A stretch of 64,000 nucleotides of DNA from Drosophila miranda (GCF_003369915.1 NW_022881625.1:1426001-1490000), one strand, 5' to 3'; counted from the stretch's first letter, positions 33,139-46,290 are shown. Translations and numbers: made by a program. Notes: a model not told the origin generated them from the letters alone.

Positions 33139-34095
33139 GCGATCCCAATACCCACGCTACAAGGAGGGGAAACAGCAGCCGAGGAACTCCAGCGCCACCG
33201 CTCCTATACGCCATCTACTTATTTGTATATGTACTAAATTCAAATAATACATGCCATATTTTACATTTTACATGTAGTTGAAGTGTTTTTTGCTGAACAA
33301 TGGGAAGGTAACACTAGTTACAGTAGTGGTAGGTATTCGGTATTTTTTTATGCAAGTATTTTGAGTAAAGAAAGTTAAGATAACACTAGACTTAACATTA
33401 AAATGTGTTTTCTTTTACAATGGATTGCGTCTTTTCAGTCCGTTCCCGTCCTTGGAGCGGGCATCATATAAGTGGCGGCGCAAGGCTGATCCTCATATCA
33501 GCATCAGCATAGGCCCTGTAGTTGGCTGGGTGCGTACCGCCGCAACTTTGGCATTTAGCTGGGTGCGGTGGACGAAACCACCGCACTTTACACAGACGAA
33601 GCCGCGTTGACAGAAGTTGTTAAGCCGCCGCAACTTTGGCATTTAGCTGGGTGCGGTGGACGAAACCACCGCACTTTACACAGACGAAGCCGCGTTGACA
33701 GAAGTTGTTAAACCGCCGCAATTTTCGCATTTAGCTGAGTGCGGTGGACGAAACCATCGCACTTTACACAGGCGAAGCCGCGTTGACAGTAGTTGTGTGT
33801 GGTTTAAGAAATCTTTGTGTTTTATGATTCTCTTTGTGGTTTGTGATTTGAATATATGTTTAGTGGCGCACAGAATTTTAATTTACATTGGCGAGAAAGA
33901 GGAAATAAAGCTTGTCGGTAGTGGTTGGGAAGGGGAATGTGAATGTGTGTGGGGCGAGTTGGGAAAATGGCTGCTTGGCTTGGCGTCGGAATTTTAATGT
34001 ATTCCTTATTGGCGTTAATTAAGAATTTTTAACAGTTTAGTTGGGCGGCAAACAAGTTAAGGGGCTCGTTAGTCGCCCGACGTGTCACACCGTTT
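33139..34095 (-). repeat. S repeat, inverted unit 2
   Basis: The second tandem inverted S unit, also with three 88-bp repeats (about 33530-33790), shortened where it meets the chimera's 3' flank as at 26215. Confidence 0.7.
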
Positions 34096-34651
34096 CATCT
34101 GCCTCGTCGATCATCTGTAACTGTATCTGTATCTGTATCTGTACAAAGAAGCCTAGAATTTCTTAGATCTGTGTTCTTCTACCATCCTCTACATGGATTG
34201 GTTCCACATTAATCCTAAAGATGCACAAATTTTATAGCTTGAAAAAAAAAAAAAAACACATACAATAATCGCATATCACATATTATGTTTTTTGTGGAGA
34301 GGGGGAGGGGGAGGGTTCCAAAGTATTTACACGGTCCAATGTTTGCACGGGTAATATAGTGGAGATTCTCTTGGTAAAGATTTTATTCGTAATTTATTCG
34401 CCCAACTATCGAGAAAGACTCGCGAGTGCCGTACGATACGACCCATTACGATACGATATCGTCTGTGGGCTATATATGTATGTATATTGATGTGTGCATA
34501 TGTATGTACAATCCGAAGAGAGGATTACTCTTGTTTTGTTCTCTTTCCTAGATGATAATATCGTATCAGTGGTTCTGGAAGGGGGTGCTTAAACCTACGA
34601 CGAAAGCTATAATCCAGTGGATGGGTCGGAATAGGTGTCCTGTTCCTCCGC
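34096..34651 (-). other. 3' flank/UTR of the chimera, copy C
   Basis: Near-identical to 26216-26762 and 5684-6239. Same A/T homopolymer, TATA/CATA repeats and no ORF of note. Confidence 0.55.
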
Positions 34652-35564
34652 TCAGACATAGACCTCTCCTGTCTTGGCCTCGGGACTGTGTTTGGCGAGG
34701 GTTGAGGTAGCACTCGTGGCCGTTGCCGTTGCCGTGGCGCCGCTCTGGGGCAGGGCGATCGTGCCACCGGATGAAGAGTTGTCCACTGTATCCACTGTGG
34801 GGGCTCCTGCCGAACGCACCGAGGAGCGCACTGGGTGGTCCTGCAGGTTGAAGCTCAGACTGAAGCTGTTGTTCCGCGAAATGTTGCCGTTGCCGCTGCC
34901 GTTCAGGGGCTTCACGGACAGGAGGGCCGTGGTGGTGATGCCGCCGCCGCCGCCCGCACCCGGCCCCACAGTCATGAAGTTGCTGGAGCCACTGTTGCTG
35001 TCGCCGTCCTGCTCCTGGGCCAGGTCCACGATGGACAGGGACGAGGGGAAGCGCTGAATGGAGAGCGAGACGGGGATCGTGGTGATGACGTCATTGGGCT
35101 CGTAGCCACTGGCCGTTGTCGTGATGGTCGGCAGCTGGGCGTTCGCCGCGATGGGAAGGATGCTCAGGGTCCCCGTGGGCATGGTGTACCCGCCGCCGCT
35201 GCTGTTGGCCATCGTGAAGGGAAACGACAGCGTGGTGATGTTCGTGGCAGCGGAGAGGGCTACGGAATCGAGAATCGAAGGAAGAGAGATTGTGGTTGGA
35301 GTATCTGAATCTGCATCTGCGGGAGTATCTGTGCCCGGTACTCACTGCTGTGAACTCGCTGTAAATGATGACCACTGCGGGCAGGGTCAACGCCTTGACG
35401 CAGCACATGAGGAACCCAAAGAAGAGCCACGCGATCTCCCCGCAGGTGGAGAAGCGGAAGAGCTGCAGGAAGCCGATCGGCTGTGTGGGCTCCAGTCCTG
35501 CGGCCACCGGCGCCTCATCCAGGGACTTGCCATCGGTTGTCGTCGTGCCAGAAGCCTTGTCCAT
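34652..35564 (-). CDS. Mdr65-like exon 1 + unknown last exon chimera, copy C
   Basis: Exon 1 is 35564-35346 (73 codons, Glu-to-Lys at residue 3), intron 35345-35260 (GTGAGT to CGTAG), exon 2 35259-34652 with an open 186-codon frame from ATG 35212. It differs from copy B by scattered substitutions (for example NLQDHPVRSS instead of NLQDPTVRSS) and has no frameshift. As in copy B, exon 1 (phase 0) and exon 2 (phase 1) are not compatible. Both copies keep intact splice sites and exon 2 frames. Confidence 0.6.
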
Positions 35565-36180
35565 CTATCGGTACGACGAAGGACGGAGGAATAGTGTTAC
35601 TCGAGCCAAGACCCGCGATTTATTCACAGACACGGACAGAGACAGACGGCACGCAAAGGTTAATTCAATTACTGCCACACTCTCAGAGGCATGTATCTGT
35701 ATCTGTGGCTGTGGCAAGGGTACAGCAGCTACTTTGTATCTTTTGCCATAGTTCTCTCTCAATGACCCGCGGGGTTAACGAGTAATAGAATCTACCGTTT
35801 ATTATTGGACATTCCAACGCCAATTTGGAGCGATTCGATTTGATTCGATTCCCTTTCAGAGCCCCGTACAGAAATCTGTGTGGCGCCATTCGCCCCCTGC
35901 CCCCTCTCCTTGTCGTGGGATGGATGATCACCTTTTAATTGATTTTCAACACTTTAATCCTTCAGATACTGTATCTATGCACTGATTTCTGCAGAAGATC
36001 CGTTACTGCTCACTCGGACCGCCCAAGCGCGACTGCTGGAACACCGTCCGCGGAGCCACCCATTTATGTTGATTCCCCGATGTGGATGCTGGACAGAGTA
36101 CTCGGGCTTGGGCATGAGTACTCGTGAGTGTATCGTTCACAATTCTAATTGATCTCCGCTTTCCGCTCTTGGGGTAGGTT
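35565..36180 (-). other. 5' flank of chimera copy C
   Basis: Copy of 27676-28330. It contains the presumptive leader and promoter of the Mdr65-like exon; no other gene is visible. Confidence 0.4.
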
Positions 36181-36306
36181 CCGCCGAAAGAGGCGCTTCA
36201 ATTTACAATGAGAGCAAAAGAGACATTCTGTAGAGGGTTTTTCTTTTCTTTGCTTTTCTTTTCTGTATTCTTTTTCTTTCATTTGGAGGGTGGAAGGTGC
36301 AACAAT

Positions 36307-36466
36307 CTAAAACGGAGGCAGACTCTTGAGCCTCCTGCTGGTGCGCAGCACGAATGGTGCCGGCTGATTTGTACCGGCATTTCCTCCAGCGGGAACGACT
36401 TCGGGAGCAGCTACGGGAGCGACTGCGGGAGCGACTCCGACCGACTCGCCTTCATCGTCCGAGGGC
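36307..36466 (-). pseudogene. basic-protein gene, 3' fragment (copy C)
   Basis: The C-terminal ~53 codons with the standard stop (36307-36309) and the acidic SDDEGES-coding stretch near the break. It ends at about 36466 against plus-strand element sequence. Confidence 0.7.
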
Positions 36467-37670
36467 AGCCATTATTTTAAATTGTTATGTTTATTGTAAT
36501 ATTGTAAACGTAAATCAATTGTACCTGTTTTGTCTCGTCTTTGTTCCAGTGTAGTATCTCTTTTATTACCTGTTTTACCTGTTTTTCCGTCGTCTTCACT
36601 CCAGTCTACTACTTATCTGTATTGTTATTGTCTCTTTTTTTTTATTTTCCACGCAAAGCACCTGCATTGTTTACCTTTTCTCTTTATCTATTCCTCAATT
36701 GACTACGTGTTGCAACACTGCACTTTCTGAATTTTCGATCTCATTTCTTTAACCCCTTCTTCCCCCCCCCCCCCCCCCCATTGTTATTTTCGTAATTAGT
36801 GCGGTTCTCCGACACCCCACTACAAAAATATTACAATCTGTGATAAAAATCTTCGGCGGCAACGGTGCTGACAATTGATTATCGGTTTCAAATCGACTTT
36901 CAAATCAGCATCAGTTGCCGGCACACCACCACCACTACGGCCTAAATTGAGCCAAAAATGCTAGTCTTCGCATAAATCAACTACGCCCCCTATAAACTGC
37001 CCGCCCACATGTACATGCTACATTCCTAGTCGTCTGCCCTCAGCAGGCGGCAAGGGTAGTAGAGGGGACTGAAGACCACATACCGCATCACAGCCAACAA
37101 AACATCAAGTTGACGAACTCACAGGGGATTGCAAATCAAATTTTTAAGTTAGGGAGAATTACAAAGGGAAGAGACAGCATACTTTCGAGCGAGGCCCCAC
37201 TTTACTTTCTTGACTCACACCACACACACACACACACACACTTGACACACTATTACACACACTTGACGAGTCCCCCCTCCCCCTCTTGACAATTCGTACT
37301 TTTGGAGCCTTTTGCCCCGATCGTGGAGTGGTCTCGAGTCTGGGTCTCTGTCCAAATGGAAAGTCGTGTCGGGAACGTTGTGGAGTCGAGACGTGTTCGA
37401 GGTTTAGTTTAGTCCCTCCGTCAAAGTGCCGAATATTTTGTGTCTCTCTTTTTCCATTTTCCCTTTCCCCCCCCCCCCCCTCTGGCAGCGGGCCTATTTC
37501 GAGGTTACAAGTGTTTCGTTGCTGCAGTATTATATGTTTGTAAAGTTTATTGTGCCATCAAAAGTACTAGTGTGTTTGAAGTGTCGTTTAAAGTTGATTT
37601 GTAAAACAAACACAAAAATGTACATAAATTAAATTAAGACATATACTGCACAAAAAAAAAAAAAAAAAAA
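36467..37670 (+). mobile_element. 3' region of a Gag-only element (partial) ending in an A-run
   Basis: Starts in the AT-rich part of the 3' region, then a C-tract of 18 (about 36762-36779), the conserved block, a CA repeat, another C-tract (37468-37480) and the terminal tail, ending in 19 A (37652-37670). The next unit's head follows immediately. Confidence 0.8.
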
Positions 37671-37890
37671 TATTAATAAAGCAACGCGCTTGGTTGCTGG
37701 CGGCTCACACCCCAGCCTCTCAGGCCCTCCCCTGTTGGAGCACTGAGAGCCCTCTACCCAAAGCGGGTATATATTGAAAAAAAAAAAAATAATAAAAAAA
37801 CTGTGTGAATAATTTGGCTTGACAAAAACTCCACTCGCGTCGGTCGAAAAATGTATTACCAAATCCAACCAAAGCCAATCCAGCGCAGCT
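37671..37890 (+). promoter_or_regulatory. unit 1 head and leader
   Basis: TATTAATAAAGC at the boundary, CT-rich block, GGGTATATATTG TATA-like motif about 125 bp before the gag ATG, then an A-rich leader. In HeT-A the promoter lies in the upstream neighbour's 3' end; the TATA-like motif here is a candidate only. Confidence 0.35.
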
Positions 37891-39709
37891 ATGCCACGCG
37901 GATCCACTGCCAGAAGAGGACGACGACGACGAGGACCACACGGCGTCACAGCCAGGGATCGCCCCAAATCAGCCATTTCCACTGCCAGCTCCGACAGCGA
38001 AGCCAGCGCCGACAGCGCAGCGACCGGCACCGTGGCAAACGCAGCGATACTGAGACGCCAATCCACCGACTCCGCCACCTGGTTGGAGGCACTTCCTCCA
38101 ATTCCTGGACCGGCTCCAGCCACCATTACCGGGTATGTGAGGACCACAAATGCCGACACCACCATCACGGCCACTCCGGCCACAAGCCCCATCCCCGACC
38201 CCGACCTGCCCTGCCCCAACAGCTGGGCGGCCATTCCCAATCTCACCAGCCAGGAGCAGTTCCAGGTCGGCGACTGGGTGGAGACGGTCCATACCCAGGA
38301 ACGCCAGCAGCAGCAGCAGCAGACCATCAGCAGCAGCAGCAGGCCATCAGCAGCAGCAGCGGTAGTCGCCGGCTTGAGGCATTGGCGGCGTCGGCAGCGG
38401 CGTCAGCCAAAGCACCGCAATGTCAAGCCAAGCCAAGCCAAGCGGTACCAAGCGCGCCAATAGTTCCGCTTCCCACACTCCAACACACACAGACACGTAT
38501 CGATGCACCGTATGCCGATGCATCGTGTGGAGAGAGCCGGAAACAGCAAGGAGCGAGAGAAGGCGCAAAGAGAGAGCGGGTAACGACCTCGTACCAGCGA
38601 CAGTACAAGAGGGCACTCGAGCAGCCTCTGCACGAACAGCAGCCAACAAAAGATTCGTGTTCGAGTGCCCGTTCGGGAGCGAGTTCGAACTCGAACCACA
38701 GCCATGGCACAAACCCCGCTCGATCGGCCACAGCAGCGGTTCCAAATGCAATGCACACAGCCAATACCACATACCACAGCCAATTCCGGCATTCAAGGCA
38801 GCAAGGGGCCGCCTTCTGTCGCACCGAGTGGCCATGCAGGAGTTGCGTCGCAAGCGCAGCTCGCTTCTGCAGCCATTGCCAGAGCAGCAGCCACCAGCAA
38901 AAACAACACCAGCACATCCAGGGCGCCGACAGCAGCAGCAGCAAAAGCCAGCTCAAACGCCAGCCAATCCCTGGCGCGGACAGCAGCAGCAGCAGGCAGC
39001 ATGGACGCCACTCAATGTCTCCTCTCCTGGGCGACGAAGAGGACAACAACAACAACATCAGCAGAAGCAGAATCAGCAGCAGCCAATACAGTTAAAAAAA
39101 CAGACGCCTGCTGCCTCTGGCCCACGCACTGGGCGACGACGTCCAGAGCAGCCATTGAGCCGTTCCCAGGCACCACAACAGCAGCAGCTACAGCTGCAAA
39201 AGCAGCCGCAGCGCGAACAACAACAGCGACAGCAGCAGCAGCAGCAGTTTGCCAACAACCGCTCCCGGCAGAAGATGCAGCCGAAACGCCAATCTTTCGA
39301 GGGATCCTGCAGCCAGGCACTGTTGGAGAATACGCAGAGGATGACGCGATTGGAAAAGAGGCTGGAAGTGATGATGTCACTACTCACCTCGCTCATCCAA
39401 TCCCAGGCAGTGACGGCAACTCCAGCAGCTCCAGAAACATCGGAAAATCCACCAACAATGGCAGCAGCAACAGTGGTTGCCCCAGCTCCAGCAGCCAGGC
39501 GGTCAAAGAAACCACCACGATCAGAGCCACCACAAAAAACGTTAGGGCCAACGCCACCCGCCATTCCAGAGACGGATCCTGAAATGGATGAAGAAAATGA
39601 TGACGATGAGATGTGGGCAGATGACGACTCCATGGATGACATTAGGGCCTACGCCCGCAACATGAGGTACCATCTTGACAACCAGATATCCTGGAACGCT
39701 GTGTACTAA
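37891..39709 (+). pseudogene. gag of unit 1, internal-deletion derivative
   Basis: From ATG 37891 it encodes the normal N-terminal region, then an extra Gln/Ser-coding duplication near 38330 shifts the frame. At about 38788 the sequence jumps to the C-terminal Gln-rich region, removing the acidic tract, the Gag core and all three zinc knuckles. A ~47-bp insertion not found in other units lies at 38695-38741. The C-terminus is the full version (EMWADDDSMDDIRAYARN to SWNAVY, stop at 39707), which the minus-strand elements lack. Confidence 0.8.
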
Positions 39710-41858
39710 TTGGACACATCTCTGCCACTGCATTGGATTAAATGACAAATGCATATCCCTCGCATGCCACAACAAAAATGAACAACGGACGCTGCCGCCA
39801 TCAAAGCATTCAGAGTGCCATGTGTACCTGGAATGGAAATACACACATACACACAAACATCCATTACACTTGGGCGGCCGGACCTGTGCCGTTCGAGTTA
39901 TGTGTGTCGTGTCCGCCATCGTCCTTAGTTGGTGGCCGGATCCAGTGCCATGGCATTCAGAGTGCCCTATGGTCCTGGAAAAGGAAAAAAATCCATCAGC
40001 CACAAATACGAAAAAAAAGGGCTCTCAAAATACCTACCGCCAGCCATTCAGACACACACACACACAAACACCCATTACACTTGGGCGGCCGGACCTGTGC
40101 CGTTCGAGTTATGTGTGTCGTTGTCCGCCATTGCCCACAGCTGGTGGCCGGACCAGTGCCACTCGCTCTACATTAGGGCCACAATTGCCGACGCACACAC
40201 ACACTCACATCCATTACACTTGGGCGGCCGGACCTGTGCCGTTCGAGTTATGTGTGTCGTTGTCCGCCATTGCCCACAGCTGGTGGCCGGACCAGTGCCA
40301 CTCGCTCTACATTAGGGCCACAATTGCCGACGCACACACACACTCACATCCATTTCACTTTGGCGGCCGGACCCGTGTCGCCACAGTAATATGTGTGCCG
40401 TCTACTCCTGGCTCCCAGCTGGTGGCCGGACCAGTGCCACTGGTTCTCCAAGAGGGCAGCCACAGCCACAACGACGACGAGGAGGTGCTAATTGCACCTA
40501 CTTCTGACGACTTCGGATGACGCCAATTTCGACGACCAGGGGGGACGACGGGGTCGGCCGGTATGCAACGCAATGTCTTTACAAGCATTGTGTTTTGCTA
40601 TGCCGGCCGATGCTCCGCTGTTTCTTGTCTTCCCTGTAATTATAGAAAAAGATATAGACATTATTTTAAATTGTTATGTTTATTGTAATATTGTAAACGT
40701 AAATCAATTGTACCTGTTTTGTCTCGTCTTTGTTCCAGTGTAGTATCTCTTTTATTACCTGTTTTTCCGTCGTCTTCACTCCAGTCTACTACTTATCTGT
40801 ATTGTTATTTCTGCAAGTGCTTGTCTCTTTTTTTTATTTTCCACGCAAAGCACCTGCATTGTTTACCTTTTTCTCTTTATCTGTTCCTCAATTGACTACG
40901 TGTTGCAGCACTGCACTTTCTGAATTTTCGATCTCATTTCTTTAACCCCTTCTTCCCCCCCCCCATTGTTATTTTCGTAATTAGTGCGGTTCTCCGACAC
41001 CCCACTACAAAATTATTACAATCTGTGATAAAAATCTTCGGCGGCAACGGTGCTGACAATTGATTATCGGTTTCAAATCGACTTTCAAATCAGCATCAGT
41101 TGCCGCCACACCACCATCACTACGGCCTAAATTGAGCCAAAAATGCTAGTCTTCGCATAAATCAACTACGCCCCCAATAAACTGCCCGCCCACATGTACA
41201 TGCTACATTCCTAGTCGTCTGCCCTCAGCAGGCGGCAAGGGTAGTAGAGGGGACTGAAGACCACATACCGCATCACAGCCAACAAAACATCAAGTTGACG
41301 AACTCACAGGGGATTGCAAATCAAATTTTTAAGTTAGGGAGAATTACAAAGGGAAGAGACAGCATACTTTCGAGCGAGGCCCCACTTTACTTTCTTGACT
41401 CACACCACACACACACACACACACACTTGACACACTATTACACACACTTGACGAGTCCCCCCTCCCCCCTCTTGACAATTCGTACTTTTGGAGCCTTTTG
41501 CCCCGATCGTGGAGTGGTCTCGAGTCTGGGTCTCTGTCCAAATGGAAAGTCGTGTCGTGAACGTTGTGGAGTCGAGACGTGTTCGAGGTTTAGTTTAGTC
41601 CCTCCGTCAAAGTGCCGAATATTTTGTGTCTCTCTTTTTCCATTTTCCCTTTCCCCCCCCCCCCCTGCTGTCTGCGGGCCTATTTCGAGGTTACAAGTGT
41701 TTCGTTGCTGCAGTATTATATGTTTGTAAAGTTTATTGTGCCATCAAATGTACTAGTGTGTTTGAAGTGTCGTTTAAAGTTGATTTGTAAAACAAACACA
41801 AAAATGTACATAAATTAAATTAAAACATATACTGCACAAAAAAAAAAAAAAAAAAAAA
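39710..41858 (+). mobile_element. 3' region of unit 1
   Basis: About 2.1 kb. A short spacer, a CA-bearing segment, then three 139-bp repeats (motif ACTTGGGCGG at 40079 and 40218, ACTTTGGCGG at 40357), the GC-rich block, AT-rich section, C-tract (40955-40964), conserved block, CA repeat, a second C-tract (about 41654) and the tail with 21 A (41838-41858). Confidence 0.8.
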
Positions 41859-42080
41859 TAAATAAAAAAGCAACGCGCTTGGTTGCTGGCGGCCCCCCCC
41901 CCAGCCTCTCAGCCCCTCCCCTGTTGGAGCACTGAGAGCCCTCAACCCAAAGCGGGTATATATTGAAAAAATAAAATAAAAATAAAAAAACTGTGTGAAT
42001 AATTTGGCTTGACAAAAACTCCACTCGCGTCGGTCGAAAAATTTATTACCAAATCCAACCAAAGCCAATCCAGCGCAGCT
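41859..42080 (+). promoter_or_regulatory. unit 2 head and leader
   Basis: Same head as unit 1, slightly altered at the join (TAAATAAAAAAGC). TATA-like GTATATAT at 41956-41963, 118 bp before the gag ATG at 42081. Confidence 0.35.
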
Positions 42081-45000
42081 ATGCCACGCGGATCCACTGC
42101 CAGAAGAGGACGACGACGACGAGGACCACACGGCGTCACAGCCAGGGATCGCCCCAAATCAGCCATTTCCACTGCCAGCTCCGACAGCGTCGCCGACGGC
42201 GAAGCCAGCGCCGACAGCGCAGCGACCGGCACCGTGGCAAACGCAGCGATACTGAGACGCCAATCCACCGACTCCGCCACCTGGGTGGAGGCACTTCCTC
42301 CAATTCCTGGACCGGCTCCAGCCACCATTACCGGGTATGTGAGGACCACAAATGCCGACACCACCATCACGGCCACTCCGGCCACAAGCCCCATCCCCGA
42401 CCCCGACCTGCCCTGCCCCAACAGCTGGGCGGCCATTCCCAATCTCACCAGCCAGGAGCAGTTCCAGATCGGCGACTGGGTGAAGGCGGTCCATACCCAG
42501 CAGCAGCAGCAGCAGACCATCAGCAGCAGCAGCGGTAGTCGCCGGCTTGAGGCAATGGCGGAAGCGGCAGCGGCAGCGGCGTCAGCCAAAGCACCGCAAT
42601 GTCAAGCCAAGCCAAGCCAAGCGGTACCAAGCGCGCCAATAATTCCGCTTCCCACACTCCAACACACACAGAGACGTATCGATGCACCGTATGCCGATGC
42701 ATCGTGTGGAGAGAGCCGGAAACAGCAAGGAGCGAGAGAAGGCGCAAAGAGAGAGCGGGTAACGACCTCGTACCAGCGACAGTACGAGAGGGCACTCGAG
42801 CAGCCTCTGCACGAACAGCAGCCAACAAAAGATTCGTGTTCGAGTGCCCGTTCGGGAGCGAGTTCGAACTCGGTTCCAAATGCAATGCACACAGCCAATA
42901 CCACAACCACAACCACAAATACAACGAGGGGGAACGTTGTGAGTTGCTGCGTACACCGCAACTCTACAGTTATACCCGATACTAAGTCAGTATGGCTCTC
43001 CTGCGGCAGACGCCGCTAATATTGAACCACACGACAAAGAGTGCGTGCGAGAGAGACAGAAAATCAGTCTGAGCGTGACGTCGGGCGCTGCGTGGCCACT
43101 GCAAATTGATTTCTTGCTTTTGGCTACAAAAATGATCCGATCTGATCCAGATTCAGCAATCTGATAGATATAGCCATTATCTATGATTCTGCGTTTTTAG
43201 TTTTCTCGAATGTGCAATATTGTGGATGCAACAGATTTTCTTTCTTTGTGGGGGCGGAAGGGGGTGGGGCGAAATTCTGAGATATACGTTTTATAGTGAG
43301 ATCTAACAGAAGTGCGGATACCAAATTTGGTTACTCTAGCCTTAATAGACTCTGAGATTTGTGGATGCCCCAGATTTTCGTCCTTTGCGGGGGCGGAAGG
43401 GGGTGTGGCGAAATTTGGACACGAAACGGTCAAGGTCAGATATCACAGGAGTGTGGATACCAAATTTGGTTGCTCTGGCTCTTATAGGTTCTGAGATCCT
43501 TGAACTCATATTTTGCAATTGGCAAAGCCGACCATGAAACCTGTGTGTTAGAGAGAGACAGAGCGAGAAAGAATGAAATTGTTTTCTTGATTCTGGCTAT
43601 AATAACTATACGATCTGGTTGAGATTTTACACTCTAGAACATATAGTCATCTTCTACGATTCTGCATTTTTGGTTTTATCGTATCTTTAAAAATGTGGAT
43701 GCCACAGATTTTCGTCCTTTGTGGGGGCGGAAGTGGGCGGGGCAAAGTTTTGAAATATTTTTGTAGCAGTGACATATCACAGATGTCTGGATCCAAAACA
43801 TCGTTGCTCTAGCTCTTATAGTCTTTGAGCACTAGGCGCTGAAGGGGACGGACGGACGGACGGACGGACGGACAGACGGACGGACGGACGGACGGACGGA
43901 CGGACGGACGGACAGACGGACAGACAGACAGGGCTCAATCGACTCGGCTATTGATGCTGATTAAGAATATATATACTTTATGGGGTCGGAAACGATTCCT
44001 TCTGGACGTTACACACATCCACTTTTACCACAAATCTAATATACCCCAATACTCATTTTGAGTATCGGGTATAACAATGATGACATACATCAGCACACAA
44101 ACAGCAACATCAAACACAAAAACGACAACTAGAATTACGTCGGCAGCCAGACGACGATGCCTGCTAACAGCAATGTTAACAGGCGGACCCCCCCCACCAC
44201 CGCCGCCAGAGGAACATCAGCAGCAGCAGCAAACACATCAACAACAACAACATCAGCCAACGGCAACAAACACAGCCAATACCGATGATATCCCATCCAC
44301 CTCTGCTGCAGCGGCCCGTTCGCCACTGAAGCGCGTCCGCGCCGAGGTGGATGATGATGACGATGATGATGATAGTGATGTTATGGTTGTTGAGTTTGAT
44401 GACGACGATGACGACGACAATTTGGATGCCAATCATGCATCGGCCAAACGACGACTCCGGGAAAGTAACCAACAGGCAAGCAAATCCCATATCCCCCAAA
44501 TTCAAAACCATCCCCATCATCACCAACAATCAAACCAGCAACAACATCAGCGGACAATTACACAAAATGCCCCTGCCCCTGCCACTGCCAATGCTCCACT
44601 AGCTCTACCTCACTCACCTGCAAATGCAACTAGTAGTTGCTCCAGCTGCCCTCCCTGAGTATGCCCAATGCCAGACAAATTCGGATGCTGCAGCGACAGC
44701 ACCAACCAACGACAATTATTCCCCCCCCCATCATTCAGCGGCTGTCCCGACATTATGCCCATTCTGGACAAGCTGCAGAATGACCCGAGGGTGGGCAACA
44801 GTAGCTATCACACCAAGCTCATCAGCCGCAATGGTGTCCGTATCCAGGCCCGCGACATGGCTACCATGGCCATCATGGCAATCCTGGGCGATGGCGGCGG
44901 CAACGAGGCGATGACTGGGCACTACACACACCAGCACAAGAGTGACCGTGGGCTACGGATCGTCGTGCGAGATCTCCATCACTCCACAAGCACCCAACTA

Positions 45001-46290
45001 ATAACAAATCAGATGGCCGAACTGGGCTATTCAGTTAAATTTATTAGAGCCATTAAAGCGAGATCCGATGGACAGCCACTCGACCAGTTCGGGTTGGAGA
45101 TAGCCCCCAAGCCGGATGAAAGCCACCACGATGTCCTCCAATTAACCCAGCTGGGCAACCAGTTAGTGATCGTTGAGAGGCAGGCCAAGCCGGTGGACCC
45201 AGCCCAGTGCCACAGATGTCAGGCTTTTGGGCACACCCGCACCTACTGCAGGCGTTCATTCGTCTGTATGAAGTGTGCGGGTGCCCACGCGTCCACGGCA
45301 TGTGCCAAGCCAAGGGCAGACGCCCCTAAATGCGCCAATTGCCAGGGCGCCCACATCAGCGCCTACAAGGGATGTCCGGCATTCAAGGCAGCAAGGGGCC
45401 GCCTTCTGTCGCACCGAGTGGCCATGTAGGAGTTGCGTCGCAAGCGCAGCTCGCTTCTGCAGCCATTGCCAGAGCAGCAGCCACCAGCAAAAACAACACC
45501 AGCACAGCCAGGGCGCCGACAGCAGCAGCAGCAACAGCCAGCTCAAACGCCAGCCAATCCCTGGCGCGGACAGCAGCAGCAGCAGGCAGCATGGACGCCA
45601 CTCAATGTCTCTTCTCCTGGGCGACGAAGAGGACAACAACATCAGCAGAAGCAGCAGCAGCCAATACAGACAAAAAAACAGACGCCTGCTGCCTCTGGCC
45701 CACGCAGTGGGCGACGACGTCCAGAGCAGCCATTCAGCCGTTCCCAGGCACCACAACAGCAGCAGCTACAGCAGCTGCAACAGCAGCCGCAGCGCGAACA
45801 ACAACAGCGACAGCAGCAGCAGCAGCAGCTTGCCAACAACCGCTCCCGGCAGAAGATGCAGCCGAAACGCCAATCTTTGGAGGGATCCTGCAGCCAGGCA
45901 CTGTTGGAGAATACGCAGAGGATGACGCGATTGGAAAAGAGGCTGGAAGTGATGATGTCACTACTCACCTCGCTCATCCAATCCCAGGCAGTGACGGCAA
46001 CTCCAGCAGTTCCAGAAACATCGGAAAATCCACCAACAATGGCAGCAGCAACAGTGGTTGCCCCAGCTCCAGCAGCCAGGCGGTCAAAGAAACCACCACG
46101 ATCAGAGCCACCACAAAAAACGTTAGGGCCAACGCCAGCCGCCATTCCAGAGACGGATCCTGAAATGGATGAAGAAAATGATGACGATGAGATGTGGGCA
46201 GATGACGACTCCATGGATGACATTAGGGCCTACGCCCGCAACATGAGGTACCATCTTGACAACCAGATATCCTGGAACGCTGTGTACTAA
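42081..46290 (+). pseudogene. gag of unit 2, split by DINE-1, with premature stop
   Basis: The N-terminal part is open from ATG 42081 to 42924, where DINE-1 interrupts. From 44075 it resumes in one frame through a C8 tract, RSPLKRVRAEV, the Asp tract and the Q/H-rich region. A deletion near 44641 removes about 60 bp and shifts the frame. The core and the best-preserved knuckles of the window follow (CHRCQAFGHTRTYC, CMKCAGAHASTAC, CANCQGAHISAYKGC; about 45207-45376). A CAG-to-TAG change at 45427-45429 stops translation after HRVAM. The rest of the tail, to SWNAVY at 46290, is otherwise open. Confidence 0.85.
42925..44074 (+). mobile_element. DINE-1: DINE-1/mini-me element 2, inside gag
   Basis: A longer copy than element 1, with the same start (CGAGGGGGAACGTTG), GGGGGCGGAAG blocks, an expanded GACG/GACA microsatellite (about 43848-43930), the core and the TCGGGTATA end. 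Gag reads AAATACAA before and CAATGATG after, against AAATACAATGATG in the uninterrupted gag. Confidence 0.8.

Noticed and set aside
37819..37890. N-terminal extension of gag (TKTPLASVEKFITKSNQ)
   Set aside because: In frame in most copies but begins with TTG; the first ATG is MPRGST, so the extension is more likely leader.
43848..43930. CRISPR-like or regulatory array of GACG units
   Set aside because: It is the tetranucleotide microsatellite of DINE-1/mini-me with no spacers.
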